A stretch of DNA of 64,000 nt from NCBI GenBank assembly GCA_022827195.1, contig JAJDTL010000020.1:204285-268284 (forward strand), read 5' to 3'. This document shows positions 26,748-34,526 of this stretch, piece after piece. The position numbers and the translations under genes were made by a program. The notes under the pieces were generated by a model. That model made no database searches. It was not told the origin of the DNA and saw nothing but the letters and a program-made list of their open reading frames with translations. This stretch comes from Caldilineaceae bacterium. GTDB lineage: Bacteria; Chloroflexota; Anaerolineae; Caldilineales; Caldilineaceae. Numbering within the stretch: position 1 is the first letter of the stretch; each line of letters opens with the position of its first letter.

Positions 26748-27973
26748 TTCTCGTCCCTCGCGCCCTTTGCCCCCATCCATTTGACCGCGGCTGCAGCCAG
26801 TGCGGCCGCGCCGACCGGCAGGGCGTCTTCGTCGATGCGAAAGGTGGAGGTGTGGACGTAATAGCGCTGCGGCCAGTCCGGGTTGTGCGTGCCCAGCCGC
26901 AGGAAGCTGCCCGGCGCGGCCTGCGCCATGTAGGCGAAGTCCTCGGCAGCCATGACCATTGACCCCTCCGGCACGTTCTCCTCGCCCAGGAACTCGACTG
27001 CCGCCTCCATGGCGATTCGTGTCGCCTCCGGGTCCAGCACCGTCGGCGGATAGCCCTCTTTGATCGTCAGTTCGAAGCTGCCGCCCAAGGCTTCGACAAC
27101 GCCGCAGGCGCGACGCAACTCTTCCTGCAGCAGCCGGCGCGCGTCCGGCGTAAAGCTGCGGATTGTGCCGTTGAGGTAGACGCTGTCCGGGATGACGTTG
27201 TTTACCGTGCCGCCGTGGACCTGTCCGATGGTGACGACGCCGGGTTCGAGAGGGTCGAGCCGGCGGCTGACAATATGGTGGATCGCGTGTACGGCGTGGG
27301 CGGCCAGCACGATCGGGTCGTTCGCCGCCTGCGGCCGCGCCGCGTGCCCGCCGGCCCCCTGCACGGTGATTTCGAACTCATCGGCCGAAGCCATCAACGG
27401 GCCCGGGCGGGTGGCGATGACGCCAAGGTCGCGCGTCGGGTCGACGTGGACGCCGAAGACGGCATCGATGCCCTCAAGGGCGCCCTCCTCGACCATGCGC
27501 ATACCGCCGGACTTTCCTTCGTCGTCCGATGCCTCTTCGCTGGGTTGGAAGAGCAGGCGGACGCTTCCGGGCAAGCGGCCCTCGTCGGCGACCTGTTTGA
27601 GCAGTGCGGCCGCGCCCATCAGCATTGCGGTGTGCGCATCGTGGCCGCAGGCGTGCATGAGGCCGGGCCGCGTGCTGTCAAATTCGCTGCCGTTCTCCTC
27701 CTGGATCGGCAGGGCGTCCATGTCGGCGCGCAGGCCCACCAAAGGTCCGTGGCCGCCGCGTATATGGCCTACCACACCGGTCTTGGCGACCTCCGTCTGC
27801 GTCTCGATGCCGAGGTCCTGCATCTCCTTGTTGACATAGCCGGCGGTGCGGTGTTCATCGAAGGTCAGTTCAGGGTACCGGTGGATCGTCCGCCGCCAAT
27901 TGCGGATGCGGTGTTGGAGCGACTGCGCGCGCGCGTAAAGTTCTGCGCTTGTAATGGGCCTGTCTACGGGCAT
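26744..27973 (-). CDS. M20 family amidohydrolase (N-acyl amino acid hydrolase type)
   Basis: Zinc-dependent metallopeptidase-family hydrolase, 409 aa, of the M20D group (hippurate hydrolase, N-acyl-L-amino acid amidohydrolase, IAA-amino acid hydrolase). Visible ligands and motifs: [13 protein letters not shown] near the N-terminus, [30 protein letters not shown] with the catalytic Glu pair, FGVHVDP and the C-terminal [14 protein letters not shown]. The dimerisation domain lies between. It would free amino acids from N-acylated or aromatic conjugates. Its stop overlaps the following lipoprotein start by four bases, indicating translational coupling. Confidence 0.92.
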   Translation of the reverse strand: MPVDRPITSAELYARAQSLQHRIRNWRRTIHRYPELTFDEHRTAGYVNKEMQDLGIETQTEVAKTGVVGHIRGGHGPLVGLRADMDALPIQEENGSEFDSTRPGLMHACGHDAHTAMLMGAAALLKQVADEGRLPGSVRLLFQPSEEASDDEGKSGGMRMVEEGALEGIDAVFGVHVDPTRDLGVIATRPGPLMASADEFEITVQGAGGHAARPQAANDPIVLAAHAVHAIHHIVSRRLDPLEPGVVTIGQVHGGTVNNVIPDSVYLNGTIRSFTPDARRLLQEELRRACGVVEALGGSFELTIKEGYPPTVLDPEATRIAMEAAVEFLGEENVPEGSMVMAAEDFAYMAQAAPGSFLRLGTHNPDWPQRYYVHTSTFRIDEDALPVGAAALAAAAVKWMGAKGARDEK

Positions 27974-28327
27974 CTGATCTCTCCTGGTCGGGCAGAGGAC
28001 GGTGCCTACCTTGGGTCAATTATACTACAGCGGGAAGCGGATGGCGGCGAGGCAGCATGTGAACGGCTGGATTCCGCCGACGAACTCCGGCTACCTGTGG
28101 GCCGACGCCGGCCTGGCGTGCTGCGCAAACAGAATTCGAAAGACGGATGTTCAACGCCTCGGTTTTTGCGCTTTTTGCCCAATGCATGAAAATATCTCTG
28201 ACCTTCTCTCGGGTTCTTGAACTCACCGGTGGCAAGCCACCGGGTACTCCGGATTCAGAGATAGGCTGCCGGGAGAAGCACTTGCACTGCAGGGACTTTG
28301 TTCACCAGTAGCCACCAGGGACAACCA
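27974..28327. other. Intergenic region with small hairpin
   Basis: Divergent gap of 354 bp. It contains a 7-bp stem hairpin (28226-28243, ccggtgg caag ccaccgg) and the heptamer repeat that runs into the next start codon. Short frames inside it have no family features. No confident promoter was found. Confidence 0.4.
28300..28327. repeat. Heptamer repeat abutting a start codon (4 units)
   Basis: Units gttcacc, agtagcc, accaggg, acaacca in 7-bp register end directly at the ATG of the MDR oxidoreductase gene; read on the minus strand they are ggtgaac/ggctact/ccctggt/tggttgt, similar to the other heptamer arrays. Confidence 0.45.
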
Positions 28328-29335
28328 ATGACAACCATCACCAGTCGTGAAGTCCACCTGCGTAGTCGTCCGCACGGGTTGCCCAGCGCGGACAACTTCG
28401 CGCTCGTCGAAACTGAACTGCCGGCCCCAGCCGGCGACCAAGTGCTGATTCGCAACAGGTTCATCTCCGTGGACCCCTACATGCGCGGGCGGATGCGGGA
28501 TACGCGCAGCTACACGCCCCCATTTGGTCTTGACGAACCGCTCACAGGCGGCGCGGTCGGCGAAGTGATCAGCTCGGCCAGCGAAGAGTTTGATGCGGGC
28601 GATTTTGTCCTGCACATGCTCGGCTGGCGAGAGTACGCGCTGGCAGAAGCCCGCGGTCTGACCAAGGTCGACCCGTCCCTGGCGCCGCTGCAGAGCTATC
28701 TCGGCGTGTTGGGCATGCCGGGAGTGACAGCCTACGTGGGTCTGCTGGACATCGGCGAGCCGCAGCCGGGCGAGACCGTTTTCGTCTCCGGCGCAGCCGG
28801 CGCGGTCGGCGCCCAGGTCTGCCAGATCGCGAAGATCAAGGGCTGCCGCGTGGTGGGCACCGCCGGCTCAGCGGCAAAAACGCGCTGGCTGGAAGAGGTC
28901 GCCGGCGTGGACGCGACCATCAACTACAAGGAGACGAGCAATCTGCGGCGAGCGCTCAAACAGGCCTGTCCCGACGGGATTGACGTCTACTTCGAGAACG
29001 TCGGCGGCGCGCACCTGGAGGCCGCGCTGCAGTATATGAACAACTGGGGGCGGATCGTCGTGTGCGGGATGATCAGCCAGTACAACGCGACTGCTGCGCC
29101 GCCCGGTCCGGCCAATCTGGTCCTGATGATCGGCCGGCGGCTGCGGATGCAGGGCTTCATCGTCTCCGACCATCCCGAGCGCCGCGACGATTTCGTGCGC
29201 GATGTCTCCGGCTGGATGAAGGAGGGCAGGCTCAAGTGGGAGGAGACGGTTTTTGAGGGCATCGAACGCGCGCCCGAGGCGTTCATCGGCCTGTTTCATG
29301 GCGAGAATTTGGGGAAGATGCTGGTAAAGGTGTGA
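28328..29335 (+). CDS. NADP-dependent MDR oxidoreductase, CurA/PTGR type
   Basis: Zinc-independent medium-chain dehydrogenase/reductase, about 335 aa, likely reducing the double bond of enones or enals with NADPH. The N-terminus has RNRFISVDPYMRGRM, the hallmark of the prostaglandin reductase/CurA/leukotriene B4 dehydrogenase group. The Rossmann domain has the glycine motif GAAGAVGAQVCQIAK and the basic GCRVVGTAGS NADP region, then YFENVGG. The ATG at 28328 is used, giving MTTITSREVHLR as in relatives; the TTG at 28298 would lie within the heptamer repeat. A MaoC hydratase and a nuclease-like gene follow on the same strand. Confidence 0.9.
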   Translation: MTTITSREVHLRSRPHGLPSADNFALVETELPAPAGDQVLIRNRFISVDPYMRGRMRDTRSYTPPFGLDEPLTGGAVGEVISSASEEFDAGDFVLHMLGWREYALAEARGLTKVDPSLAPLQSYLGVLGMPGVTAYVGLLDIGEPQPGETVFVSGAAGAVGAQVCQIAKIKGCRVVGTAGSAAKTRWLEEVAGVDATINYKETSNLRRALKQACPDGIDVYFENVGGAHLEAALQYMNNWGRIVVCGMISQYNATAAPPGPANLVLMIGRRLRMQGFIVSDHPERRDDFVRDVSGWMKEGRLKWEETVFEGIERAPEAFIGLFHGENLGKMLVKV

Positions 29336-29339
29336 AGGA

Positions 29340-29374
29340 AGTGGGTAGTGAATCGTGGGTAGTGGATAGTAACT
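29340..29374. repeat. Heptamer tandem repeat, AGTGGAT type (5 units)
   Basis: Units agtgggt, agtgaat, cgtgggt, agtggat, agtaact start 5 bp after the MDR gene stop, the same position relative to the stop as in the array after cysD. Confidence 0.65.
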
Positions 29375-29444
29375 GCAGTGGATGGAAATGCCCGGCAGTT
29401 TGGATGATCCAGAAGTGGCCACCGAGGACTGCGAAGGGATGAGT

Positions 29445-29933
29445 ATGGGTACGCGCGCGATGCAGCCCCCGATGGGGCTCTACTTTGAGGAGTTTGCGCT
29501 TGGCGACGGCTGCGAAAGCGTCGGGCGCACGGTTACCGAGGGCGACATTGTCAACTTCGCCGCGCTCTCCGGCGACTGGAACCGCATCCACACCGACGCG
29601 CACTACAGCCAGGCGCAGATGTTCGGCGAGCGTGTGGCGCATGGGTTGCTGGTGCTCAGTATCGCCAGCGGCCTGGCGGTGCGCATGGGCTTCATGGAAG
29701 GCACAGTCCAGGCCTTCATGCAGCTGGACTGGCAGTTTCGGCGGCCCGTTCTGATCGGGGACACCGTGCGCCTGCGCGCGACCGTGCGCGAGAAGAAGGA
29801 GATGCGGCGCATGGGTGGCGGCGTGGTCACCTTTAAGATGGAGGTGCTCAACCAGAAGGATGAGGTTTGTCAGCGCGGCAACTGGGACATCCTCTGCAAG
29901 AACAGGGTGGACGAAGCTGAATCAGAGGGGTAA
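29445..29933 (+). CDS. MaoC-like dehydratase / (R)-enoyl-CoA hydratase family protein
   Basis: Hot-dog fold protein of about 162 aa. The hydratase-2 motif appears as FAALSGDWNRIHTDAHYSQ with the catalytic Asp/His pair, followed by FGERVAHGLLVLSIASGL. Such proteins hydrate enoyl-CoA esters or act in bile acid, PHA or C-methylated acyl-CoA routes. ATG 29445 has GAAGGG 6 bases upstream; ATG 29382 and 29439 are alternatives. The next gene starts one base after the stop, so the two are probably translationally coupled. Confidence 0.88.
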   Translation: MGTRAMQPPMGLYFEEFALGDGCESVGRTVTEGDIVNFAALSGDWNRIHTDAHYSQAQMFGERVAHGLLVLSIASGLAVRMGFMEGTVQAFMQLDWQFRRPVLIGDTVRLRATVREKKEMRRMGGGVVTFKMEVLNQKDEVCQRGNWDILCKNRVDEAESEG

Positions 29934-29934
29934 T

Positions 29935-30507
29935 GTGTCCTCTCTCACTTCTCTCCTCTTCCTCCTCTCTCCGTCTTCCGCGCTGGCGATTGCACTCCTG
30001 CTGACGCTGCTCGGCGGTCTGCTGCTCTGGTTGGGGCGCGTCCAGCGCCGGCGCAGCGGCCTGCCCGCGGGTGAGTTGCTCTATCGCGATGTCGGAACCT
30101 GGCAGGCGACGGAACGCCCGCTGCGCAGCCGCCGCTACGGGCTGGTGGGACGCCCCGATTATCTGATGCAAACCCGGGAGGGCGCCGATGTCTTCGTCGT
30201 CCCCGTGGAGGTCAAAAGCCGCGCCCGCCCGCGGCGGCCTTATACCAGCCACGTTCTGCAGCTGGCGACCTATTGTCTGCTGGTCGAGGAGAATTTTGGG
30301 TCTGCGCCCCCCTACGGTGTTTTGCGCTACGCCGACGACACTTTGCGCATCCCCTACACGGATGAACTGCGCGGCCGCGTACTCGAAACGGCCGACGCCA
30401 TCCGGCAGGCGCGCGGCGCGTCCGACGTGCGCCGAAGTCATCGCCAGTCATCCCGCTGCGCAGCCTGCGGCTACCGCGCCGCGTGCGGGTCGGAGGCGCT
30501 CTCCTAG
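29935..30507 (+). CDS. Membrane-anchored PD-(D/E)XK protein, Cas4/Dna2-like
   Basis: A 190-aa protein starting at GTG 29935 (AGAGGGG upstream, one base after the MaoC stop). It has one N-terminal membrane helix (about 15-33, ALAIALLLTLLGGLLLWLG), then a Cas4/Dna2-type nuclease core: GRPD (Asp75), VEVKS (Glu92, Lys94), LQLATY (Gln109 motif) and a C-terminal cysteine group C175-x2-C178-x5-C184. The N-terminal fourth cysteine that completes the iron-sulfur cluster in Cas4 is absent. No CRISPR array or cas gene is near. Inference: a housekeeping or DNA-uptake/processing nuclease at the membrane. It ends sharing a CTAG with the convergent cofC gene. Confidence 0.75.
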   Translation: MSSLTSLLFLLSPSSALAIALLLTLLGGLLLWLGRVQRRRSGLPAGELLYRDVGTWQATERPLRSRRYGLVGRPDYLMQTREGADVFVVPVEVKSRARPRRPYTSHVLQLATYCLLVEENFGSAPPYGVLRYADDTLRIPYTDELRGRVLETADAIRQARGASDVRRSHRQSSRCAACGYRAACGSEALS

Positions 30508-31148
30508 CAGGCGCGAACCACGTTTTCGTAGTCTTCCGGCAGGTCGATGTCAAAGAGCAGCGAGGCGGACGCGACCACGCGTACGGGGATGCCCGCTGCT
30601 TCAGCGAGGCGCTGGTGGCGGGCAAAGCTCCCTCTGCCAAAGGCGAAGGGAATCGCCTGGGCCGGTTGCAGGAAGAGCGCGTTGGTGCCGCCGTCGCGGC
30701 TGGGAGCGATGATGATCTGAGGTCCTGCTCCGCACGGCGAGGCCACGGCGCGCACGTCCTCGGCTGTCAGGTTGGGGATGTCGGTCGGCAGGACCAGGAC
30801 TTTTGTCGCGCCGCGTGCGACAGCGTATCGGGTAGCCTGCGTCAATGCCGCGTTGAGTTGAAGTTCTGGAGAAATCGCATGCGGCTGGACGGCGTTTCTG
30901 GACAGTCGCGGTTCAGGGGGTTCCTCGATCAGCGCATGGCTTCCCGTGCGGGCTGCTGCCTCGAGCGCCTCCTTGTCCCGGCTGACGACAACGATTTCCC
31001 CTTTGACGTGCGCCAGGCGGACAGCGCCGAGCGTGTGCGCGAGTAGATCGCGGTTGAGTGTGCGGCGTCTGTCGGGAGAAAGATGACCGGCCAGGCGGCT
31101 CTTTCCTTCGCCGAAGGGCTTGACCGGCAGGATTGTCCACAAACTCAT
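30504..31148 (-). CDS. cofC: Phosphoenolpyruvate/2-phospholactate guanylyltransferase (CofC/FbiD)
   Basis: Nucleotidyltransferase of coenzyme F420 biosynthesis, 214 aa. It activates phosphoenolpyruvate (bacteria) or 2-phospholactate (archaea) with GTP. Family features: N-terminal LPVKPFGEGKSRLAGHLSP with the nucleotide-binding Lys/Ser/Arg, a central VLPTDIPNLTAEDV motif (metal-binding Asp) and the C-terminal GSFARHQRLAEAAGIPVRVV and DIDLPEDY. cofD lies 40 bp upstream on the same strand and an FbiB-like nitroreductase precedes that, so the operon is a biosynthetic unit. Confidence 0.93.
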   Translation of the reverse strand: MSLWTILPVKPFGEGKSRLAGHLSPDRRRTLNRDLLAHTLGAVRLAHVKGEIVVVSRDKEALEAAARTGSHALIEEPPEPRLSRNAVQPHAISPELQLNAALTQATRYAVARGATKVLVLPTDIPNLTAEDVRAVASPCGAGPQIIIAPSRDGGTNALFLQPAQAIPFAFGRGSFARHQRLAEAAGIPVRVVASASLLFDIDLPEDYENVVRAC

Positions 31149-31188
31149 GGCGGTGTTTCGAATTCAGCGCTTCGTACACGGCGACGGG

Positions 31189-32157
31189 TCACCCGCCATC
31201 GTCGACGAGTGAGCGGCCGAAGCGAAGAACCTCCTCGGCCAGGCGCCGTTTGGACGGCAGATCGGACATAACCGTATCGGTCGCCAGGGTCGGTATGTTT
31301 AACAGCCCGGCCTGCGCGAGCGCACGGTCGCGCCTGTCGATCACGAAGCCGCTGAGCAGGTCTCCCAAGTGTTCGGCGACGGTTAACGGGCTGGTTGATC
31401 GGCCCATCTCCTGCATCATTTTGGCAGCAGGTCCCTTCAGGGCGCGCCCGCCGACGATCGGGCTGACGGCTACAACCGGCGCCCGTACATCTTGCAACAG
31501 ATCGCCCAAACCGGGCACCGACAGGATTGGGTCCACGCTCAGGTAGGGATTGCTGGGGCAGATGATGACCTGTGCGGCGCTCTGCAGCGCTTCTGTAATG
31601 TCCGGCGTCAGCTTTGCTCTTTCCGCGCCGACAAAGGTTAAGCCCAGAAAGACCGGTTCGCAACGCCGCCGCACGAAATAGTCCTGAAAAGGGAGTGTAC
31701 CTTCATCGGTATGTACGAGCGTGCGCACCGGTTCATTACACATCGGCAAGATGCGGGAGGGCACGTCGAAAGTTCGTCGCAGCCGGTCGGTGATTTCGGT
31801 GAGGTTCGCGCCCGCATCCAGCCAGTAGCTGCGTAGGAGATGAAGCCCGAGGTCCTTGTCGCCCAGCCGAAACCAACTCTCGCCGCCCAAGCGCCTCATC
31901 TCGGTCAGAACATTCCAGGTTTCGTTGTCGCGCCCCCAACCAGTCTGGGAATTGTTGACGCCTGCCAGCCCGTACAATACGGTGTCGATGTCCGGGCAAA
32001 TTGTCAATCCCCAGTGCTCGAAATCGTCGCCCGTGTTGACGATGACCGTCAGCGCGCCCCGGGGCAAAGCCGCCTGCAAACCAATCGCGAGCTTGGCGCC
32101 CCCGACACCACCGGCCAGGGCCACGACCCGCGCCGGTCTCTCCGATTTCGCCGCCAT
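31189..32157 (-). CDS. cofD: 2-phospho-L-lactate transferase (CofD/FbiA)
   Basis: Transfers the (dehydro)phospholactyl group to the deazaflavin FO to give (dehydro)F420-0, 322 aa. The N-terminus VVALAGGVGGAKLAIGLQAA is the GDP-binding signature of CofD, followed by VNTGDDFEHWGLTICPDIDT and NPYLSVDPILSVPG with VSPIVGGRALKGPAAKMM, all classical motifs. It is in the F420 operon with cofC 40 bp downstream. FO synthase and the glutamate ligase CofE are not in this window. Confidence 0.95.
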   Translation of the reverse strand: MAAKSERPARVVALAGGVGGAKLAIGLQAALPRGALTVIVNTGDDFEHWGLTICPDIDTVLYGLAGVNNSQTGWGRDNETWNVLTEMRRLGGESWFRLGDKDLGLHLLRSYWLDAGANLTEITDRLRRTFDVPSRILPMCNEPVRTLVHTDEGTLPFQDYFVRRRCEPVFLGLTFVGAERAKLTPDITEALQSAAQVIICPSNPYLSVDPILSVPGLGDLLQDVRAPVVAVSPIVGGRALKGPAAKMMQEMGRSTSPLTVAEHLGDLLSGFVIDRRDRALAQAGLLNIPTLATDTVMSDLPSKRRLAEEVLRFGRSLVDDGG

Positions 32158-32204
32158 TGAATCCTACATTTGTAATTCGCTTTGCATGACGCGCTGTTTT
32201 CCAT

Positions 32205-32957
32205 TCAGCGCCACAATACCCGGTCGGCCAGGGGAAGCCTCTGCGCCCTGTCTCTTCTCCCGGCTGGCTTGTTGCCCGAGCCTTCCGCCGCGTAGCCGAG
32301 CGTGATCAGCGCTTGGGGATGCCAACTTTCGGGCAGGTCGAGCGAATGCCGCACCAGTTCGGGTACGAACAGCGGCGCGCACATCCAGCAGGCGGCCAGA
32401 CCAAACTGTTGCGCTGCCAGCAGCAGGTTCTGACAGGCCAGGGCCGTACTCTGCACGGCCATCATCCATTCGGCTTCCTGGCGGCGGCGATCGGGGTAAT
32501 CGTCCATCTCCTCTAAAGAGACGGAGACCGCCACCAGCGCGGCCGCGCCGGTGATACGGGCGTGGCTGATTCGAACGCGCCGCTCGATCACCGCGGCGTC
32601 GACACCGTCCGCGCCAAGGTCCACGCGCCAACGCCTTCCCATACGGTCGCTCAGGTCGTTCTTGGCCGCTTGAGTGGTGACAACGCAAAAACGCCACGGC
32701 TGGCGGTTGTGGGCCGAGGGGGCCCAGACAGCTGCCGTTAGTAACTTTTCCAGCAACGGAGGTGCAATGGGGTCGGGCAGGTAGCGGCGCACAGATCTGC
32801 GCCCGCGGATGAGCCTCCAAAACCACTCGTCGGTGACGCGTTCCTGGCCGGGTCCGATTGCGCCGCCCGGCTGCTCGGTCCCAGCCGAATGCCGCCAGCC
32901 GTTGATCTCGTCGCCGAACGGGCCGGACGTTCTTGTGCTACGCTGTTGCTTCTGCAT
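32205..32957 (-). CDS. Nitroreductase family protein, FbiB C-terminal domain-like
   Basis: A 250-aa FMN-binding nitroreductase-fold protein. It has [38 protein letters not shown] and the C-terminal [16 protein letters not shown], close in style to the C-terminal domain of FbiB, which reduces dehydro-F420-0 in bacteria. Position supports that role: it is the first gene of the cofC/cofD operon, 47 bp before cofD. Thus it is likely the dehydro-F420-0 reductase, but it could be an unrelated F420-associated nitroreductase. The FbiB N-terminal glutamate-ligase domain is absent. The promoter at 32966-32994 would start transcription within a few bases of the ATG. Confidence 0.82.
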   Translation of the reverse strand: MQKQQRSTRTSGPFGDEINGWRHSAGTEQPGGAIGPGQERVTDEWFWRLIRGRRSVRRYLPDPIAPPLLEKLLTAAVWAPSAHNRQPWRFCVVTTQAAKNDLSDRMGRRWRVDLGADGVDAAVIERRVRISHARITGAAALVAVSVSLEEMDDYPDRRRQEAEWMMAVQSTALACQNLLLAAQQFGLAACWMCAPLFVPELVRHSLDLPESWHPQALITLGYAAEGSGNKPAGRRDRAQRLPLADRVLWR

Positions 32958-32965
32958 GGCACGGC

Positions 32966-32994
32966 ATTATAGCACGGACTGTCGCGAGCAGAAA
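32966..32994 (-). promoter_or_regulatory. Promoter of the F420 operon, close to the start codon
   Basis: Minus-strand TATAAT (32966-32971) preceded after 17 bp by TTTCTG (32989-32994). The expected start site is about 1-2 nt before the ATG, so the mRNA may be leaderless. The -35 is weak and the -10 is perfect. Confidence 0.5.
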
Positions 32995-33161
32995 CAGATT
33001 GGGAGTTGCGGGGCGTGGTCCAGGAAGGCGCGCCCTTCTTGCCTCCTGGCGCCCCCTGCAGTTGGCCAACGGACAACGACCGTATTCCAACCGTGGTTCT
33101 CCTGCCACAGTCGCGCTTTGCGCCGGAAACACCACTGGAAACCGGGCGGATTTGTGCATCT

Positions 33162-33190
33162 TTGACGCTACTTTCCGACAAGTGTACAAT
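33162..33190 (+). promoter_or_regulatory. Sigma70-type promoter for the F420-dependent oxidoreductase gene
   Basis: TTGACG (33162-33167), 17-bp spacer, TACAAT (33185-33190). Leader of about 95 nt to the ATG at 33290. Confidence 0.65.
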
Positions 33191-33289
33191 TCACACAAAG
33201 GCTGCGAGCGATCATTAGTGGACGCCGGGCCCTGGCAACGAAATGTCGGGGCTTTATCCTTCGCAATACCAGTTGATTCAGGAGTTTTC

Positions 33290-34300
33290 ATGACTGCGCC
33301 AAAGCATACTCGTGTCGCCCTCTATCTACAGGATAAGCACCCGATCCGCGAGGGGATGGCGCACGCGCGCTACGCGGAAGAGATGGGATTCGAGGCGGTC
33401 TGGCAGGCAGAGAGCCGCCTGGTGCGCGATGCGATTGTGCCGATGGCCGCCTTCGCCGCCGTGACCGAGCGAATTCAGATCGGCTCGGGGGTAATCAATA
33501 ACTGGACGCGCAACATCGGTCTGCTGGCGGCGACCTTCCTGACGCTTGATGATCTCGCGCCGGACCGGGTCATCTGCGGCATCGGCGCGTGGTGGGACCC
33601 GCTCGCGAAAAATGTGGGTATAGACCGCCGCCGGCCGCTGAAAGCGATGCGCGAAACGATCGAGGTCCTGCGCCGCCTGCTGGCGATGGAGAACGTCAGT
33701 TTTGAAGGCGAGTTTCACCAGGTGCATGGCGTCGAGCTGGACGTCGTTCATGGCCGGCAGGAGCCGCGCAATGTGCCGATCATGATCGGAGCGACGGGGC
33801 CGAAGATGATGGAGCTGACCGGCGAGATCGCGGACGGTGCGGTGCTGAACTATTGTGTGCCGCCGGAATACAACCATATGGCGCTGGACCGGCTGGCAGT
33901 CGGTGCAAGACGGGCCGGCCGCAACCTGGACGACATCGACCGCCCTCAGCTGATCGTCTGTTCTGTGCATGAAGACCAGCAGACTGCACTCGACGGCGCG
34001 CGCGAGCTGCTGACCCAATACCTGGGCCAGCAGCCACACATCGCCCAGGCCAGCGGCGTCAAATCGGAGGTTGTCGAGCAGATTCAGTCGATTCTGGGCT
34101 GGCCGGCGACCAGGGAGCAGGTGCGGCGGGCCATGCCGCTCGTGCCCGACGATCTCGTAACCCGCATCACCGCCAGCGGCACGCCCGACGACGTGAAGAA
34201 TAAGGTGCGGCAGTATATGGACAACGGCGCCACCTGTCCTATCCTCTATCCCCTGGGCGACGTAAAGCTGATGATCGATACTTTTGCGGGCGGATTTTAG
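33290..34300 (+). CDS. LLM class (F420-dependent type) oxidoreductase
   Basis: Luciferase-like monooxygenase fold enzyme of the methylene-H4MPT reductase (Mer)-like group, 336 aa. ATG 33290 has AGGAG five bases upstream; the longer frame from 32933 is not used because it includes the promoter region. Sequence features: [45 protein letters not shown] and [20 protein letters not shown]. The divergent F420 biosynthesis operon strongly suggests F420 rather than FMN as cofactor. Substrate unknown. The stop codon is followed immediately by a heptamer repeat. Confidence 0.85.
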   Translation: MTAPKHTRVALYLQDKHPIREGMAHARYAEEMGFEAVWQAESRLVRDAIVPMAAFAAVTERIQIGSGVINNWTRNIGLLAATFLTLDDLAPDRVICGIGAWWDPLAKNVGIDRRRPLKAMRETIEVLRRLLAMENVSFEGEFHQVHGVELDVVHGRQEPRNVPIMIGATGPKMMELTGEIADGAVLNYCVPPEYNHMALDRLAVGARRAGRNLDDIDRPQLIVCSVHEDQQTALDGARELLTQYLGQQPHIAQASGVKSEVVEQIQSILGWPATREQVRRAMPLVPDDLVTRITASGTPDDVKNKVRQYMDNGATCPILYPLGDVKLMIDTFAGGF

Positions 34301-34303
34301 TGG

Positions 34304-34373
34304 CAGTTGGCAGTTGCCAGTTGTCGGTTGCCAGTGGTCAGTTGTCGGTTGCCAGTTGCCGGTGGTCTGTTGC
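34304..34373. repeat. Heptamer tandem repeat, CAGTTGC/CGGTTGC type (10 units)
   Basis: Ten 7-bp units in perfect register (cagttgg, cagttgc, cagttgt, cggttgc, cagtggt, cagttgt, cggttgc, cagttgc, cggtggt, ctgttgc), starting 3 bp after the stop of the LLM oxidoreductase gene. It is the clearest array of this kind in the window. Confidence 0.8.
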
Positions 34374-34526
34374 AACTTTGAGGAAGGGAGAATGGTGTTC
34401 GCCACATTGTCGCCGCCGGTTCTTCGGAATGCGGGATTCGGCGGCGGTCGGTTCTACCGGCGGTTTATCGAAGGGTTTGACTGGTTTGCTGGGACCGCCG
34501 CCAAGTAATGAAGATCAGTAGCTTAC

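Larger units (their letters stand above)
32958..33289. other. Divergent promoter region of the F420 cluster
   Basis: 332-bp gap with promoters for both directions (minus at 32966-32994, plus at 33162-33190). No gene is evident inside it. Confidence 0.6.

Noticed and set aside
27215..28189. Plus-strand frame (324 aa) opposite the M20 amidohydrolase
   Set aside because: Antisense to a gene with clear M20 motifs; sequence is low-quality and Ala/Gly/Asp-rich.
28002..28220. Small frames between the M20 and MDR genes
   Set aside because: No family features, no ribosome binding site, and opposite frames of similar length exist in the same spot.
34304..34373. Considered as a CRISPR array
   Set aside because: Units are 7 bp, contiguous and degenerate with no spacers; no cas genes nearby. 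The Cas4-like protein at 29935 has a membrane helix and lacks a cysteine of Cas4.
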